This document shows positions 1 to 12,817 of a stretch of 64,000 nucleotides of DNA, one piece after another. The DNA is taken from assembly GCF_032362555.1 (NCBI RefSeq), contig NC_083517.1:7894001-7958000 (forward strand). Reading direction: 5' to 3'. The DNA is from Amyelois transitella (taxonomy: Eukaryota; Arthropoda; Insecta; Lepidoptera; Pyralidae). Under the pieces are notes generated by a model that was not told the DNA's origin, ran no database searches, and worked only from the letters and a program-made list of their open reading frames with translations. The position numbers and the translations under genes are program-made. The stretch's first letter is position 1. Each line of letters starts with the position of its first letter.

Positions 1-2090
1 AATAACTGAAGCACTTATAGGATCTTTGTGTTTAACGCAATTATTTTACCTAATTAACCTATGACTAACAGGATCTTAAATTCATAACGTCTTACCATAG
101 TAACATATTCGAGATTTATGGTGATATGACAATTTTGAACCTTAAAATTCTGATTAATATAAATATATTATTCCGTTGATTACGCAGCCAAGATACGAGT
201 ACTACAATATACAAATATTGAGAGAGAGAGAGAGTTTTAAAACTATTAAAACCATTCCATCACAGTCCTCATTTCCCTTACACAAACAAATAAATCATCC
301 CGGGCGCAGTGGTTGCTCCAGCAAGGAACAAATAACTGAAGTCGTTACCATAAAAATATACAACGATATTTTAGCTAGCGTGTGTTCCGCATCGGGCGGT
401 ATCTCCATACTTTTCGCATTACTTATGCATAGAGTACAGATTGAAACGAGACCGTGGCAGCGTCATCGGTATTCAAAGGCGCCCCCGTCCGGTTTAGCCG
501 CAACCTGTACGCCTGATTGTCTACAAAACAGTGAATATCCTTCATTTCAATAATGATCGTGATCAATGTAAGGTGGTAATTTAAAATTATATACTTATAC
601 AAAACAATTGATTAAATATCTTTTCGTAAACTTGTCTTTGAACTGGATTTCTTCCAACTGAGTAAAGTATCTTGCTCTGACTTTGTCGAAGACCAACAAT
701 GTGACAAACCTGGTTGAATTCAAAAAAGTTTTTCTAGTTGTCAAACAAATCTTTATAATATATTATGTAACTTAAACCCTATCTGATCCGGCAAGGTCAT
801 TTTGGAGAGCTTGGAGTTGTCAGATTTTTTTTAATTTGCTAACTCCTTTCTGAAGAAATTAAAGTATGCAAATATGATTATTCTCTTATTTATATTGAAC
901 TTGTTACTAAATTGCCCTTTTCAGATCGGACAGAGTTTAAGTGACTTACTGTTAAAGATGATATCTGTTGATATTGCCAATCAGTTTAATAACTTAACCC
1001 CGGTTTCTTTTCCCGATTGCTCACAAAATATTCTGTTGACAGTCACTACTATCACTAAATATATTAAATACGTAACCTAGTAAGTAAGTTAGATTAAGTA
1101 GGTCCACACACTCAATGTAGTATTTTAATTATATTATTAATAACGTCTTAAATTCTAAAATAGCTTCAGAAATTACGTATGTAGTATCGTGGGTTCAAAC
1201 CCTTAGTAACAGCACGGTTTTCAACGGACGATGGACAATGACTCATATAAAAAAATACAAACGTAAACACGCACACCTACACAAATACGAAAACAAACCT
1301 TCCTTTTCAAAAACTCATATCAAAAAGTCCGCAACATGTCTTGCTGATTGTCTCCAAATCAAAGAAAACAATCATGTGTTTTGTGTTTTTCAAATAAGTT
1401 ATGTTTTGAAAGAAATATAAAGTGTACCGTTCGATTACGTAACATTTTGTGTCCATTAACTGACTGTGTCATCTAATGTTTTTGAATTGGTAAATAATGT
1501 TTATGATTGTACTTAAAACAATAAATTCATTCATTTACAAAAGAATTGAATACTTATAAACTAAGATATTGATTACTTTTTACGGCAGATATTATATTTC
1601 TTTACTTTCACGGAAATACCTTCATGAAAAAGTTTGTTCATCTTATTTCAGTAAGTATTCGTATCTTACCAGATCTCTTACCATGCAAAATAATAATGCA
1701 AATAAGGATATGGTTATCTGAATAAAAAATATCCTTACTATAGTGCATCTAAACAGTCACTTCTATTTGATTTCTACATGTGTACAAATATTTTTAATTA
1801 GCTTATTTTTCAGTACATCAATCCCACTATACTCAAAAGTATGTACAAAAATTCAGTAGTTTAACGTGAAAGACGGACAAATAAAAACGCATTGATATAA
1901 TTAATAGGTTAATTAAATAGTAAATTTTTACACCGGCTTCCGCCCAGCCTTCGCTCGTGCTACGCGTGGGCGCCACTGTCTCGTCCATACTCCTGTCATA
2001 TTTTTGTTTCGCGGCAACCAATGAATAACTATTGTTATTTTTATTACAATTTGAGACAAAAGTGGTTTTCATCTTTCTACCTTCTTACTA

Positions 2091-2124
2091 GAAAAAAACA
2101 CAGACTACTGTCTGTGTTTTTTTC
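2091..2124. repeat. Perfect hairpin, 15 bp arms, 4 nt loop
   Basis: The arms at 2091-2105 and 2110-2124 are exact reverse complements (GAAAAAAACACAGAC and its complement) around the loop TACT. One of a series of snap-back hairpins in the window. There is no coding context. Confidence 0.85.
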
Positions 2125-2673
2125 CACTGACATACTTGTACTTAGATTACTAATACATACATACCTTTCATTCATTTCTCTGCCTATAAAATATTGCTAT
2201 CCTACATAAGCGCAGTAGTCGGCATAGTTTCAGGCCTTTTTCTTAGTAAGTATGTCCATTAAATTATACTTCGATACACTGAAGTCTGAACTTTGCAAGC
2301 TTTTCTGTACATCAGCCTCTCTCCGTGTGGAGTCAAGTACTATGAAATAATTAAAAAGCATCGCATCGAACATTTAGCTAACAAATTATAAATTAAATTC
2401 TAGATCTATATCTAGTACCTACCAACTAATAAGAGTTTCTTTAAGTTAAGTTTAATTAAGTGTTAAAATTAATCTGCAAAGTCTTATACATTAGATGGCA
2501 GAATTATAAAGGATTCAACGCTATCTAAATTTTTCTAGTCAATGTCTCAGTTAAGTAGAACGGAAAAATTAATGTAGTGATTTTTATTTCAAGGTTGGAT
2601 AAAGAAGCCAAATCTTGGCTACAAAAATCAAAATTGATTGTTGTAGGTATGTGCTATAATTAATGCCGTTACA

Positions 2674-2793
2674 CTTTGTATGAAGAGACTGATAAATGTG
2701 GATGAAGGGAAAGAAGTATGCAGGGATGGTAGCAAGTGGAAGAATGTTGTCTCTGCCTACCACTCTGGATAAGAGGGGTGGTTTTATGTATCT
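2674..2793 (+). mobile_element. Decayed RTE-like LINE 3' fragment
   Basis: About 120 bp matches the last coding part and 3' end of the RTE-like element at 22095-23220, including the stretch corresponding to TGAAGAGAGTTATGAATGTGG and the terminal TCTCTGCCTAC block. It has many substitutions and a shortened ATGT tail. It looks like an old 5'-truncated insertion with no coding capacity. Confidence 0.75.
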
Positions 2794-3877
2794 ATTTAAA
2801 ACAGCTTACTAGTTTTCAGTGTAACTCAGCCTTTATCACACGATTAAAGTGCAAATTATAACCATCGGAAAGCCAAACTTGTTTAACACATTAATTACAA
2901 TATGGCAATTATATTACGTTAGTAGCATCACGGACATGCGTATTACATGAAGAATTAATGCCTATTTCTTTTTCATTTCTGATATTCACAAAATATGTTT
3001 AGTGATCCAAATCGCAAGTGGAAATTACTGTATTAGTCGAACGGGCAGATTTTTTTAAATATACCTACATGTACTGAATTTTCTTAGGCATCTATTTATT
3101 TTCTTTATAAAGGTTAAAAAGAAAGATTTATTGTTTCGTTTTTTTATAATTCTCTGAAACCTGTGCCGACATGAGCAGCATGAAATTGTTACCACAGCTG
3201 TAATATCATTTTGCATAGATTACGGTCGGCTATCTAAAACCAAGTCTTCTGGTTTTGGTATATGGCGATCGATATTGCTAGAAATCAGTTTACGAAACTG
3301 CTATTACCTGACGAATTTATATATCAATACCCAGTCAAAACAGTTGAAGAAAGAGTGGCATTAAAATAGTTATACACATAATATCCCAGTGGTCCCATTC
3401 ATTCTAAATCATTGAAGTACTTAGTCCTATTCCACCACTAATAGGGTGAAATCTTCATCTTAGATAGAGTTTAGTTTTCAAAATCCCACAGGATTAAAAA
3501 CATGGTTAAAAGCATCAAAAAATCCGAAATAAAACAAACGCGTGCTCCAACAGATTAAACATGACAAAAGCGACATAACATTGAAGATTGTCATTGACAA
3601 TCATATTTTAGACGCTCAAAAAAATATGTCGGCGGTATTCATCACAGTTCCTGTTAAGACATTGCCACATAACAAAGTTATGGGTTATGGCATGTAAAAT
3701 AAACGAGCGGTTGGCGTGGTTTCTGTCTATTCTGACATGGGCAATAACTATGCGATTATCCTATTTGAGTCGGAATAGACGAGGCGTGACACGCGCCACA
3801 TTTTTTACAATTCATATTATACTTATGAAGTCATGTATAAGACAAAGATTGAAATTTTTAAAGATTTCTTGATATAT

Positions 3878-4186
3878 ACATACATACATACATAAAATCA
3901 CGCCTCTTTCCCGGAGGGGTAGGCAGAGACTACCTCTTTCCACTTGCCACGATCTCTGCATACTTCTTTCGCTTCGTCCACATTCATAACTCTCTTCATA
4001 CAAGCTCGGCGGTTTCGGGTACTTTTGACCTGACCCTTTACCAGGACGTCCTTAATTTGATCAAGATACGTTCGTCTAGGTCTTCCCACTCCGACCTTTC
4101 CCTCCACACTCTCCTTGTATATCTGCTTAGTCAACCTGCTTTCATTCATCCTCTCCACATGACCGAACCATCTTAACATACCCTTT
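3878..4186 (-). mobile_element. 5'-truncated RTE-like LINE, 3' end
   Basis: On the minus strand an open frame (4179-3898) encodes the last 93 residues of the reverse-transcriptase protein also seen at 22.1-23.2 kb, from MLRWFGHVERM to PSGKEA. A (CATA)n run at the plus-left edge is the 3' tail. The last 150 bases match the copy at 7711-7900 almost exactly, so these two belong to one young subfamily. They lie in opposite orientations about 3.5 kb apart. No clear target-site duplication was seen. Confidence 0.88.
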
Positions 4187-6360
4187 GATGTTTATTATTT
4201 TTATGTTTATTCTTGATATATCTGGGATCTTTTTGATTATACGAACCACCTTGAAACCGCTTATCAATATTTACTAAGGTAGGAAAATACGTCAAAAAAC
4301 CTTGACTAAACACAATGAATTGTTGTAACCAAATTGGTCAAACGTCACTCTTTCGTCGTGGTTAAAGGCGGATCCCCTTTCCTCCCACTGAAGGCAGAAT
4401 AAAGACAAAATCTTCCGGAATACAAGTCTTCATTTAACACATAAATTTCACGCCTTTACTTTTTACGGGTTAAACGGAGCCAGTAGTCAAAGACCTCAAT
4501 TAATTTAAGGTAGAATTGAAATTCAGAGATAGTATTTAGTAATGACGTAAAACGTCTAAATCATTATAGGAAAGTTTATAATTGTAAATACGTTTCCCTA
4601 TTTCTGACGTCAAGCTATGACCACCGGCAAACCATTACGGTTTACGAGTAGAAGTATTAAGGGGCAAAACGCCAACGGCGCATTTATTTAATGTCTTGCA
4701 CATATTACTTACAATATTACTTCAAGATTTTCGAGAACTGACCTGCTTCTGTGCCCCTTATTTTTAAAGTATTTCTTGTAACTGGACTGAATTAATAATT
4801 TTTGTGTGATTAGTGAAAGTACTTAAACTTATAAAATGCAAGCTTCGCAAAATCGATATACTATAACTTCGTATTAAAACTGACAACAGAAATTATTAAT
4901 AGAAGTGGTTTTCATACTACTTTTTTTCCGATTGTGTTAAAAACACAACCGGACTTGGATTCACTTGGGTTTTAGTAGTAGTCATAGCCGGATCCAAGTT
5001 AATAAGAAAGGTAAGGCTTTCTTGTGAATCAAGTACTTCTGAAAGTTTGATTGTTAAGTTTCAGTCCCAAAATGATCAGTTTTTGAACACAAATAGTAAT
5101 AAAATGTCATATCCAAATTAACTCTAATATATAGTAGATTCACACGATTTTATATAGTACTAGACTTATTTTATCAAGTGGTCGCGGCGCTGTCGAACTC
5201 CATATTAACAGAATAACAGAAAACCACTACAAATTTTATTACTTTAAGTTGAGCGGATCTTATTGTTATGAATAATTTATATTTTGCTCAATACTATTTG
5301 AAATTAAGTTAAGCAAATATAACAGACATTTTACAACAAAAGTCACTTAAGCGACCCGACAGTGACCGAATAGACTTAATATTAAAACCGAATAAAAATT
5401 CGAACCAAGTTCCAAATTTTTTTTCCAGTTTTATTTTGAGGGGCACGAATGCAAAATTACGAGGGAAAAACATAAATATTCACGAAGACTATATAAATAA
5501 AAGAAGTTTGGGCCATTTATTCCGATACACCGGGACTCTGCGCAGAGACTGGAAAAGTTAGGCGGAAACGGGATTTCCTAATGCGATTTTAATTCGTTCT
5601 TTCCGCGACGAAGAGGGTAATTTCAATAAAAGCAAAGTCTGTAGATATTTTGCTACCGAAAGAAAAATAGGGGAGATGTGTGAACTCTGATTTGGGAAGA
5701 CTTGGCTTTTAAGTGCCGTCCTGTGTCAGCGATTAAGTTGCATAATTTAGGTCATTCTAGGAATAGTTCCGCCCCCACACATTACATCACTCACAATTGA
5801 AATGAAGTCTCAAACTTAGAACACTTAATGTCTTGTGTCACTTTGATTGAGTGGATTGCTTAATTGGCGGATCTGCTTATTTAATAATATTAAAGTAGCT
5901 TTATATCAGGTACTAGCTCCTTGTAAGGTATGAAACTTAATAATTCATTGATTTATAATAATTAGTTAAAACAATATATAATCCTGACCAATCAGTAAAT
6001 TTTGATGTCAACACATTCCAATTCCGATGTCATTATTCCGATTAGTTTAAAAAAATACATTTACTTGGTTATTTTATAGAATTGTATCATATAACAGCTA
6101 CGTCAATTCGTCAATGGCTTTTCACTTAATAAAATGCATGAAACAAAAGGATCTCTATGTTTATTAAGTGTTTTTCCGATTGTCAATTGCACGTGAGCTT
6201 TTAAAAGCATCCACGTTAATGAATGAGATAAACGAATTAATTAATTTATATGTCAAGTCGGGCAGTTGTAGATTCAATTGGAAAGAAAAAAAATTGATTT
6301 CATAATATCTCTACAAAATATTGTCTACTTCAAATTTCTTTCTTTATGTACATTAGTCTG

Positions 6361-6560
6361 AATCCTTACTGATTCTCTTACGGTGAGGGAAATCATCATG
6401 AGGAAACCTGCACATTCAGGCAACTGTTAATGTAACCATTCCACTACGACACTCCTGCAAACCTGACTCGCCCAATCCAGGATTTACAATCAAGGGCTTA
6501 CCCCAGGCTCCTCTCCAGACATGTAAGGATGTAACCTGTAATCTGGACTATAGCCATGAG
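6361..6560. repeat. Unclassified dispersed repeat, lepidopteran type
   Basis: It contains the string ATGAGGAAACCTGCACATTC, typical in my experience of a dispersed insect repeat, and is somewhat GC-richer than its flanks. No open frame, terminal repeats or tail were seen. Class and strand cannot be set from one copy. Confidence 0.4.
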
Positions 6561-7214
6561 GAAGTAGAAACAACTTTAATCTGTTCTTTATATCTCCTTA
6601 AATGAAATATTATAAATACATTCATATGTGGTCAATCAAATTAAATAAAAGAGGCATCCTGCGAAAAAAACATAATAACAGTGCATTTATGATGAGAGAG
6701 ATTATAATCCATCTTTGAAAAAGTCGCAGGCTTTGATTTGAATATCACTATAAGACTAGATCGTGTGTTCGTATAGGCTTTCGAGTAAGGCTGTCTCTTC
6801 ATTATTAACCCTTTAGTGTGCATGCAAGCGTTTAATGAACGTAATATATTTGCAAACAATTTGCTTGTTTAAATTCAGCGTATCATGAATCTGCAATGCG
6901 ATCGATGTGAAAGCTATTAGGTCCGTAATTTGTTTGAATTTGCGTACTGATAGGTTTTCGTGATCCGCTGCATTACATTTTATTTCATTTATTTTTAAAT
7001 CTCCTTTGTTTTAGATAAATAAATAAGAGTATCTTCTTCTTTTTATATTTTTTTTCACTTTTGTTCGGTTCTCACAATTCTCAGTTTTAAATTCACCGGC
7101 TCACAAAGTACCGTTTTATAACCTTTTCCTGATTAGATAAACACTCACCTTACTTTATTAAATTAGATAATTTTGGTTTGAAATAAGCATATTTTAATTT
7201 ATTTAAAGGCATAC

Positions 7215-7337
7215 CTTTGAAAGATATCATGGCGATCAGCAAGATGGCCCGGTTCAGCGACATCCTGGCTCCTCTCCGTGTGACCTCTCAACCCAGCCAC
7301 GCTCGTCTCAGGTGACGCCAGCTCATTGTCTTACGGT
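7215..7337 (-). CDS. Candidate first coding exon with leader peptide, minus strand
   Basis: Read on the minus strand, a strong acceptor (T-tract then CAG, plus 7338-7352) is followed by 5' UTR, an ATG at 7263-7261 and the frame MSLNRAILLIAMISFK, ending in phase 1 at a GTATGC donor (7214-7209). The frame upstream of the ATG is closed by a TGA, so this ATG is the first in frame. The leader has a polar start and a hydrophobic core (AILLIAMISF), as in a signal peptide or signal anchor. A 12-codon upstream ORF sits in the same exon. The next exon is not visible and is probably left of the window. The protein family cannot be named. Support comes from the splice sites and leader only; there is no homology. 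Confidence 0.5.
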
Positions 7338-7710
7338 CTGAAAAAAAAAACATCCGAAATTAATTTTTTAAATCTTAGTATTCTTTTCTACATAAAACAT
7401 ACTCGTACTTGATAAAATAAATGACAAAATTATCCGCAATAGGTTTCGGTCATGTATAATCATTTTTTCTTTTTCTGCTTAGTTTCATAGTAAAGATAAT
7501 GCTTTTTCAAAGTTTCACAAAATCCTCATCTGCAATGTGTCTTACATTAATCATATAATTAATAATATTCGTGTTATTATTTTCATACATTCATTTAGCA
7601 AATCATTAGTGTTGCAATGAATAGAGGCATTTTAACTAGAATGTAAAATAAAAAAACAAGTCCTTTAATAACCTCGGCCTAATGAGTTTATATTTACATT
7701 TAAAACAAAA

Positions 7711-7900
7711 ATAACATTACAAATTAAGGACGTCCTGGTAAAGGGTCAGGTCAAAAGTACCCGAAACCGCCGAGCTTGTATGAAGAGAGTTATGAATGTG
7801 GACGAAGCGAAAGAAGTATGCAGAGATCGTGGCAAGTGGAAAGAGGTAGTCTCTGCCTACCCCTCCGGGAAAGAGGCGTGATTTTATGTATGTATGTATG
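7711..7900 (+). mobile_element. 5'-truncated RTE-like LINE tail with 20 bp target duplication
   Basis: From about 7721 the sequence matches the end of the RTE ORF, then the 3' end GGCGTGATTTTATGTATG and an ATGT tail. It is flanked by TATTTACATTTAAAACAAAA at 7691-7710 and a 19/20 match at 7901-7920, a good target-site duplication. About 10 bases after the left duplicate are not element sequence and may be filler at the 5' junction. No complete protein is encoded. Confidence 0.88.
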
Positions 7901-9879
7901 TATTTACATTTATAACAAAATATTGATTGTATTTGTACTTAAACATATTTTATTTAAAAAAAACGAACTGGTACAGCCGATAATTCTAAGTCAAATGTTC
8001 CAAAACGTTAATTGGGCTTTTTTAAACATTTGTCACGTTTTACGTCGGGGGGGAATTTTTGTGTCGTCCGAGAAGGGACGGGTGACGGATGGTGTCGGCT
8101 GTAGGGTCGACTGACAGGCTGCATTCATCACTAATAAAGTAAAGGCGCCTCCTTCTGGTTGTAGTCGAGTGGCATCAACGCTTTATATTATTTTTATCAG
8201 ATTTCTGAATATATCTAACTTCTGACAAGACTCTTTAGTGTATTCCGTTCACCATCTTCATTCATTCATCATCCTAATAATAATAGTCTCAAGCTCTTCT
8301 ACCTCAATCTATGTTACTTGTACAGAACATACATATATATTACCGTGCTTGTTGTCAAATAATTCTTAATAAAATGTGATGCATTTCATTGGCTGATGGC
8401 TGACCTATTTTATACATTAGCATAAACTAGACTGTACGTTCATAATTTGTTTTTTGTTATTCAATTTTAACTTCATTCAAAAATGGTAGTAGAGTTAACC
8501 TCCTCTTAAAATCCTAACAACTAATTAATTCCAACTAAATCATGGAAACATAACTCGGGTGGTCTATCAGAAAAGATCACAGCAGGCGGCGCGGGCGCGG
8601 TGCGTGTAAAAATAAAATGATAATAACTTTCAGAGGCAATGCGCGTGCGCTGTTAACGTAGCGTTGCGGTTTGCAAAAGTAAACATTGCATCCGTGATGA
8701 CTGCGACACATCGTCGTATCAGTGTAAAATACAGACGGAGCAAATGATATCTTACGGGTTATGTATGTGAGGATAACACTTTTGGGAATGCCAATCTTTA
8801 TTACCTGTTAAATAACAATTATAACAAATTGTCAAACGAGTAATATTATTCACCAAGTTGATAAAGTGAACAGGATTGACAAAAGATAATATCAAAAACC
8901 TGTATCATTTATATAAATCATGTCACCACTATCCCGCTACCACCCATGGCTCTACCAAACTTCCGGTTATATGAACCGCATCATGGGAGGAGTGCGCTTC
9001 TTGCGTATGCTCATTATATAATAATCATATCGGGAGGGATCTAATGATGACCTCATCACGTGACTACTCTCTCCTACTGTCCCATAAATTTTTCAGTGCT
9101 GAAGCAATTAGAACGTTCGTGAATTTAGCGACCTATCTGAACCCTGTTTCATTTGAGTCATAGCAGCTGTCTTCATACCAGCTTACACCTATCATTTAAG
9201 TCTGGAACACACTCAGCATAATATCACTCGCCTTGGATTAAGTATAATCTCCGATGTATACCCTGTATGATTGCGTCTTAGCTATGCTAGTGTTCTGTTT
9301 ATTCGCTGTTTATACCTCTACTAAAACTTCCAGACACACAATATAAATTTGAAAGTAAAATTATCACAAGAAAGTATTTATAGTATGTCACATACATACC
9401 TATATACTGTGTGATATAAAGTTTTATAATAAAAAAGTAAAAGAAATAAAACTACAAACGTACCAGCAAATATTATTTTCTGTAATATTTTTATACAGAA
9501 GAGCTAACTCCGCTTCACAAGAGCTTACTCTTAATATTAAAAGTTAAAAGGGTTAGTTAACTTATTAGATGCTTATTATTATAAATATAAAAATGAATAA
9601 TGAACGTCGAGAACAAATGGCAGAATAATTTGAACGGACAACGCAAGATAACTTAAAAAAGACTTCTAACACGATATTTACGCCTAAAGCGTATGAGAAG
9701 AATCTCGCTCGCATATCTAATGAAAAATAATTTAGGTGTAGACAGGGCACATTAATATTAATAAATAATAAGGCGACGGTTCGCACGGTAGTACATAAAT
9801 CCGGAACGCTGTGAGCCGTCACAATAGTAATATATTAGAACAAATGTTATTACAAGCTCGACTCGTAATGTTATTTTTG

Positions 9880-9985
9880 TTCGTCCCCCGAGTTCCCGTA
9901 GCCGGCAAACAGCCGACGACTGCGCCTCGACCGCAAACCGCGCGGCCCGCCGTGGCTGCCCCGCGCCTCGCTCGCTTCAAATAGT
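9880..9985. other. GC-rich islet, possible promoter or enhancer
   Basis: About 100 bp rich in C, G and CpG (for example GCGCGGCCCGCCGTGGCTGC) in AT-rich surroundings. In lepidopteran genomes such islets often mark promoters or first exons. No start codon context or clear donor was found, so no gene is claimed. Confidence 0.3.
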
Positions 9986-11440
9986 AAAGGTACAGAATAA
10001 GGAGACAGCTGCTTTGTTTTGTTCAAATAGATTTATTTTCAAAATAAGATACAAGACATCACGTTTTGACACCTTACAATTAAATCTATTACCGCTCCTA
10101 AAGCAGCGATATAAAGTACACAATTCCAAGCGGTAGTTTTGACTTTGTGATAGATTTCGTAGGTAAGTAAATACGGTGGGCTCAGATGATAGCTGTGATT
10201 GGAGTATTGAGGTGGCCCAGGTACCTCCTTAGTAGTGTGTAGTGCATAAGGGGTGTGAAGCCGGTGTTGTTGCTTTCATTACCTTTAAAGTTTCATGTGG
10301 GCACTATCCAAGGAAAGAGGTAAACCTTTGTACTATCTTTTATTTATGATCTGACTGCTGACTCAAGAACTTATAGCGAGGCGCCAACTAGCCACTAACC
10401 AACTGCATTTCTATAAATCCAACTTATATCTAGTTATAACAAGCATATAACAGCCGGCTCCCACCATGAACTTTCAAGAACAAACTAGCCAGATGCAATA
10501 ACAATTAATTTCGGTTTAACATAAATATTTCTCAACTCCCCTACAACAACATAAGTACGTATAACAAACTTGATCAATTCTAATTAGTACTTTTGAAACT
10601 GGATATGAAGATTTACTTACTTAGTTCCAAGTTCCCATAATGTAAAATTTTCCTTCGATTGTAAATGCAGGTTGAGGTAACTATTAACTGCCTTATCCAC
10701 GCACAGTGAAGAACAACTGAAGGATTAGCAAAAAAGTATCTAGGCCTGTAATAACCTAAGACATTCGTCGTTCTGGTGGTTGTATTATTCCCGAGGAGGA
10801 GCCAGGAGTTCTGGACTAAGATTCATAGAACTATGTAGATTAGTCAAATATCAAGCTGACAGTCTGACCCCCGTACATCCTGCTTACTGGGGAATTTATC
10901 CCAGGTTGAATTATGGCACTAGGTAAAAACGCTTATTTTTTTTTGGTTTTATACATCTACAGGAAACTAATGGAATGCAAACCATACGACAATTCAAGAT
11001 TATATCACAGTGAAAGGAACGTAAATGAGTGGATTTGAATTCTCCTAGGATAACGTTGTCGTAAATATGTACAAATTATCTACCAGTTTATTAAATTACA
11101 TTGGTTGGTGTTGTAAAGACGTTAAACTCGAATTGAACGAGTTAAGCTTGGGACGAATGGTAAAGTAATTATTTTTTGTTAGGGTGCTCGGTTTAATGGG
11201 CTGTCGACATATGGCCACGAGGGCTGGGATCAAGGGTCAAAGGGAATGTTGTACCGCCGCCGGTCCAGCTCCAAACATGTGGAAAACTTGTCACAGTCAT
11301 TATTAAATCTATATTAACGTGGAACCAAGATATACGGAGGAGTGGGTTTTTGTTTCATTTTACTAACCAAATTGCAAAAATGTATTCTGAAGATTTCAAT
11401 GATGAGCAGAGCCATCACCAACCAGATGAACCAAAAAGTT

Positions 11441-11601
11441 TCACGTCTACTCGTACATTCTTTCCGGGGTAGACAGAGCCAATAGTCTTGAAAAGACTGA
11501 TAGGCCACGTTTAACTGTTTGGTTTAGTGATAGAATTGAGATTCAAATAGAGACAGGTAGCTAGCCCATCACCTAAAAAAATCCCAAGTTTATAAGCCAT
11601 T
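11441..11601 (-). mobile_element. SINE-like family A, partial copy
   Basis: It matches the 3' two-thirds of the family A element (compare 14191-14448): CACGTCTA, GGGGTAGACAGAGCCAA, TCTTGAAAAGACTGATAGGC, AGATTCAAATAG and TAGCCCATC all appear in the same order. The ATGT tail and the 5' head are missing. Confidence 0.8.
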
Positions 11602-12754
11602 AAGTACATTACACGTATTTAGACAGCCTTATTTTATATACATAGCCTCTCTAACAATCGACCCCTATTTATAAAGCGTGCTGAACTTATTCCCGGCTAA
11701 CGTTCCATTCATTTCAGAGTGACGCCGAAGTCAATTATACAATATGGTTCTCGCTTGCAATAAAGCGACGCTGCGTCGACGCTCAATCTCTATCACTTTG
11801 ATCGGCCGGATGTCACAGTCGTTTCCAACTGTTTCGCGACCGTTTCACCAATAAATATCCCTTAATTTTAGAATAATTCCCAACAGATCGTCCGCCAGTC
11901 TCGCGATTCATTGCTCTATAAAGTTATCCAGTGGCTTGTTTATAGCAACGCCAATTTGACATAAAATATACTTAAAAGGTATCGGTTTTGACTGAACACT
12001 TTTTATGCGACGGCTATTTATAAATATACTTTTATTTAAAAGGTTTTATTGGGAAATTTGATAGTTATGTCTGAGAGAGATTTACAAATTAATAAATGTA
12101 GAATTATATTTGAATATTGTCATATCTTAGTGTTTGACGTTATTGTCCGTAATAGGTTTTTTAATAAATATATAAATAACGTGCCTTTATTTGAGAACAA
12201 AATTTGTTTCAGAAATAATGACACAAGCACGTCGTCCCTGACAACATGTTCGAAATATTCTTAGTCGATTGACCACTTGCATAAAAACGTTTAAAAATTT
12301 ATAAAATCTTTTGATATCCCTTGACATGATTTCAACAACGAACTTCTTAGAATTCAATGGGAACAAAGTACAAAGTCACCAAGCCGCAGATGTAGAACCC
12401 GCAGTCATTTGCGACAAGCTTCCGTGGCTGATTGCTTAATTGCTTCGTTTAATCAATTGACCGCTTTGAGACGCACGCTCGTCCGAGTGAGCGAGTTATC
12501 GGTAAACTCGCCGACTCAATAAATCTTTCAGTTAGGGGACAATTTTATTAACGAATCCTTGGCCATGTTTGCTCAAGCGCCAACGCGCGTATTGTGCAGT
12601 TTAAAAAATAACGAGTGCGCGTTTTGCTTTCGTACATGTAACCATTTTATTAACAGAATGTAACTCAAGTCAGAAATCTTTTCTGTCACATAATTTGTGT
12701 CTTTATTTCGTTATTTATATGTTGGAAAGTTAAATTTTTAAACTTCAAAATTTT

Positions 12755-12817
12755 AGGTGCTTTTAAAAACTTTTTAAGAAACACTCGATGTTTCTTGAAA
12801 AGTTTTTAAAACCACCT
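12755..12817. repeat. Near-perfect hairpin, 28 bp arms
   Basis: The arms at 12755-12782 and 12790-12817 are reverse complements at 26 of 28 positions around a 7 nt loop (ACTCGAT). AT-rich, in a non-coding region. The two mismatches suggest an older event than the perfect hairpins elsewhere. Confidence 0.85.

Larger units (their letters stand above)
1..7214. other. Non-coding stretch, probable intron or intergenic DNA
   Basis: I see no supported exon here. The short open frames lack flanking splice sites and recognisable protein similarity. The stretch is AT-rich and contains a short GA run near 222-234, a decayed RTE tail (2674-2793), a better preserved RTE tail (3878-4186, minus), a 15 bp perfect hairpin (2091-2124) and an unclassified repeat (6361-6560). 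If the exon at 7215-7337 is real, this is the following intron of that minus-strand gene. Confidence 0.6.

Noticed and set aside
176-553. 125-codon plus-strand open frame
   Set aside because: No recognisable domain, starts from a non-ATG codon, no splice context; not claimed as a gene.
7776-8114. 112-codon plus-strand open frame
   Set aside because: It is an out-of-frame reading of the RTE tail followed by chance open sequence; the same peptide appears in reverse at the 3.9 kb copy.
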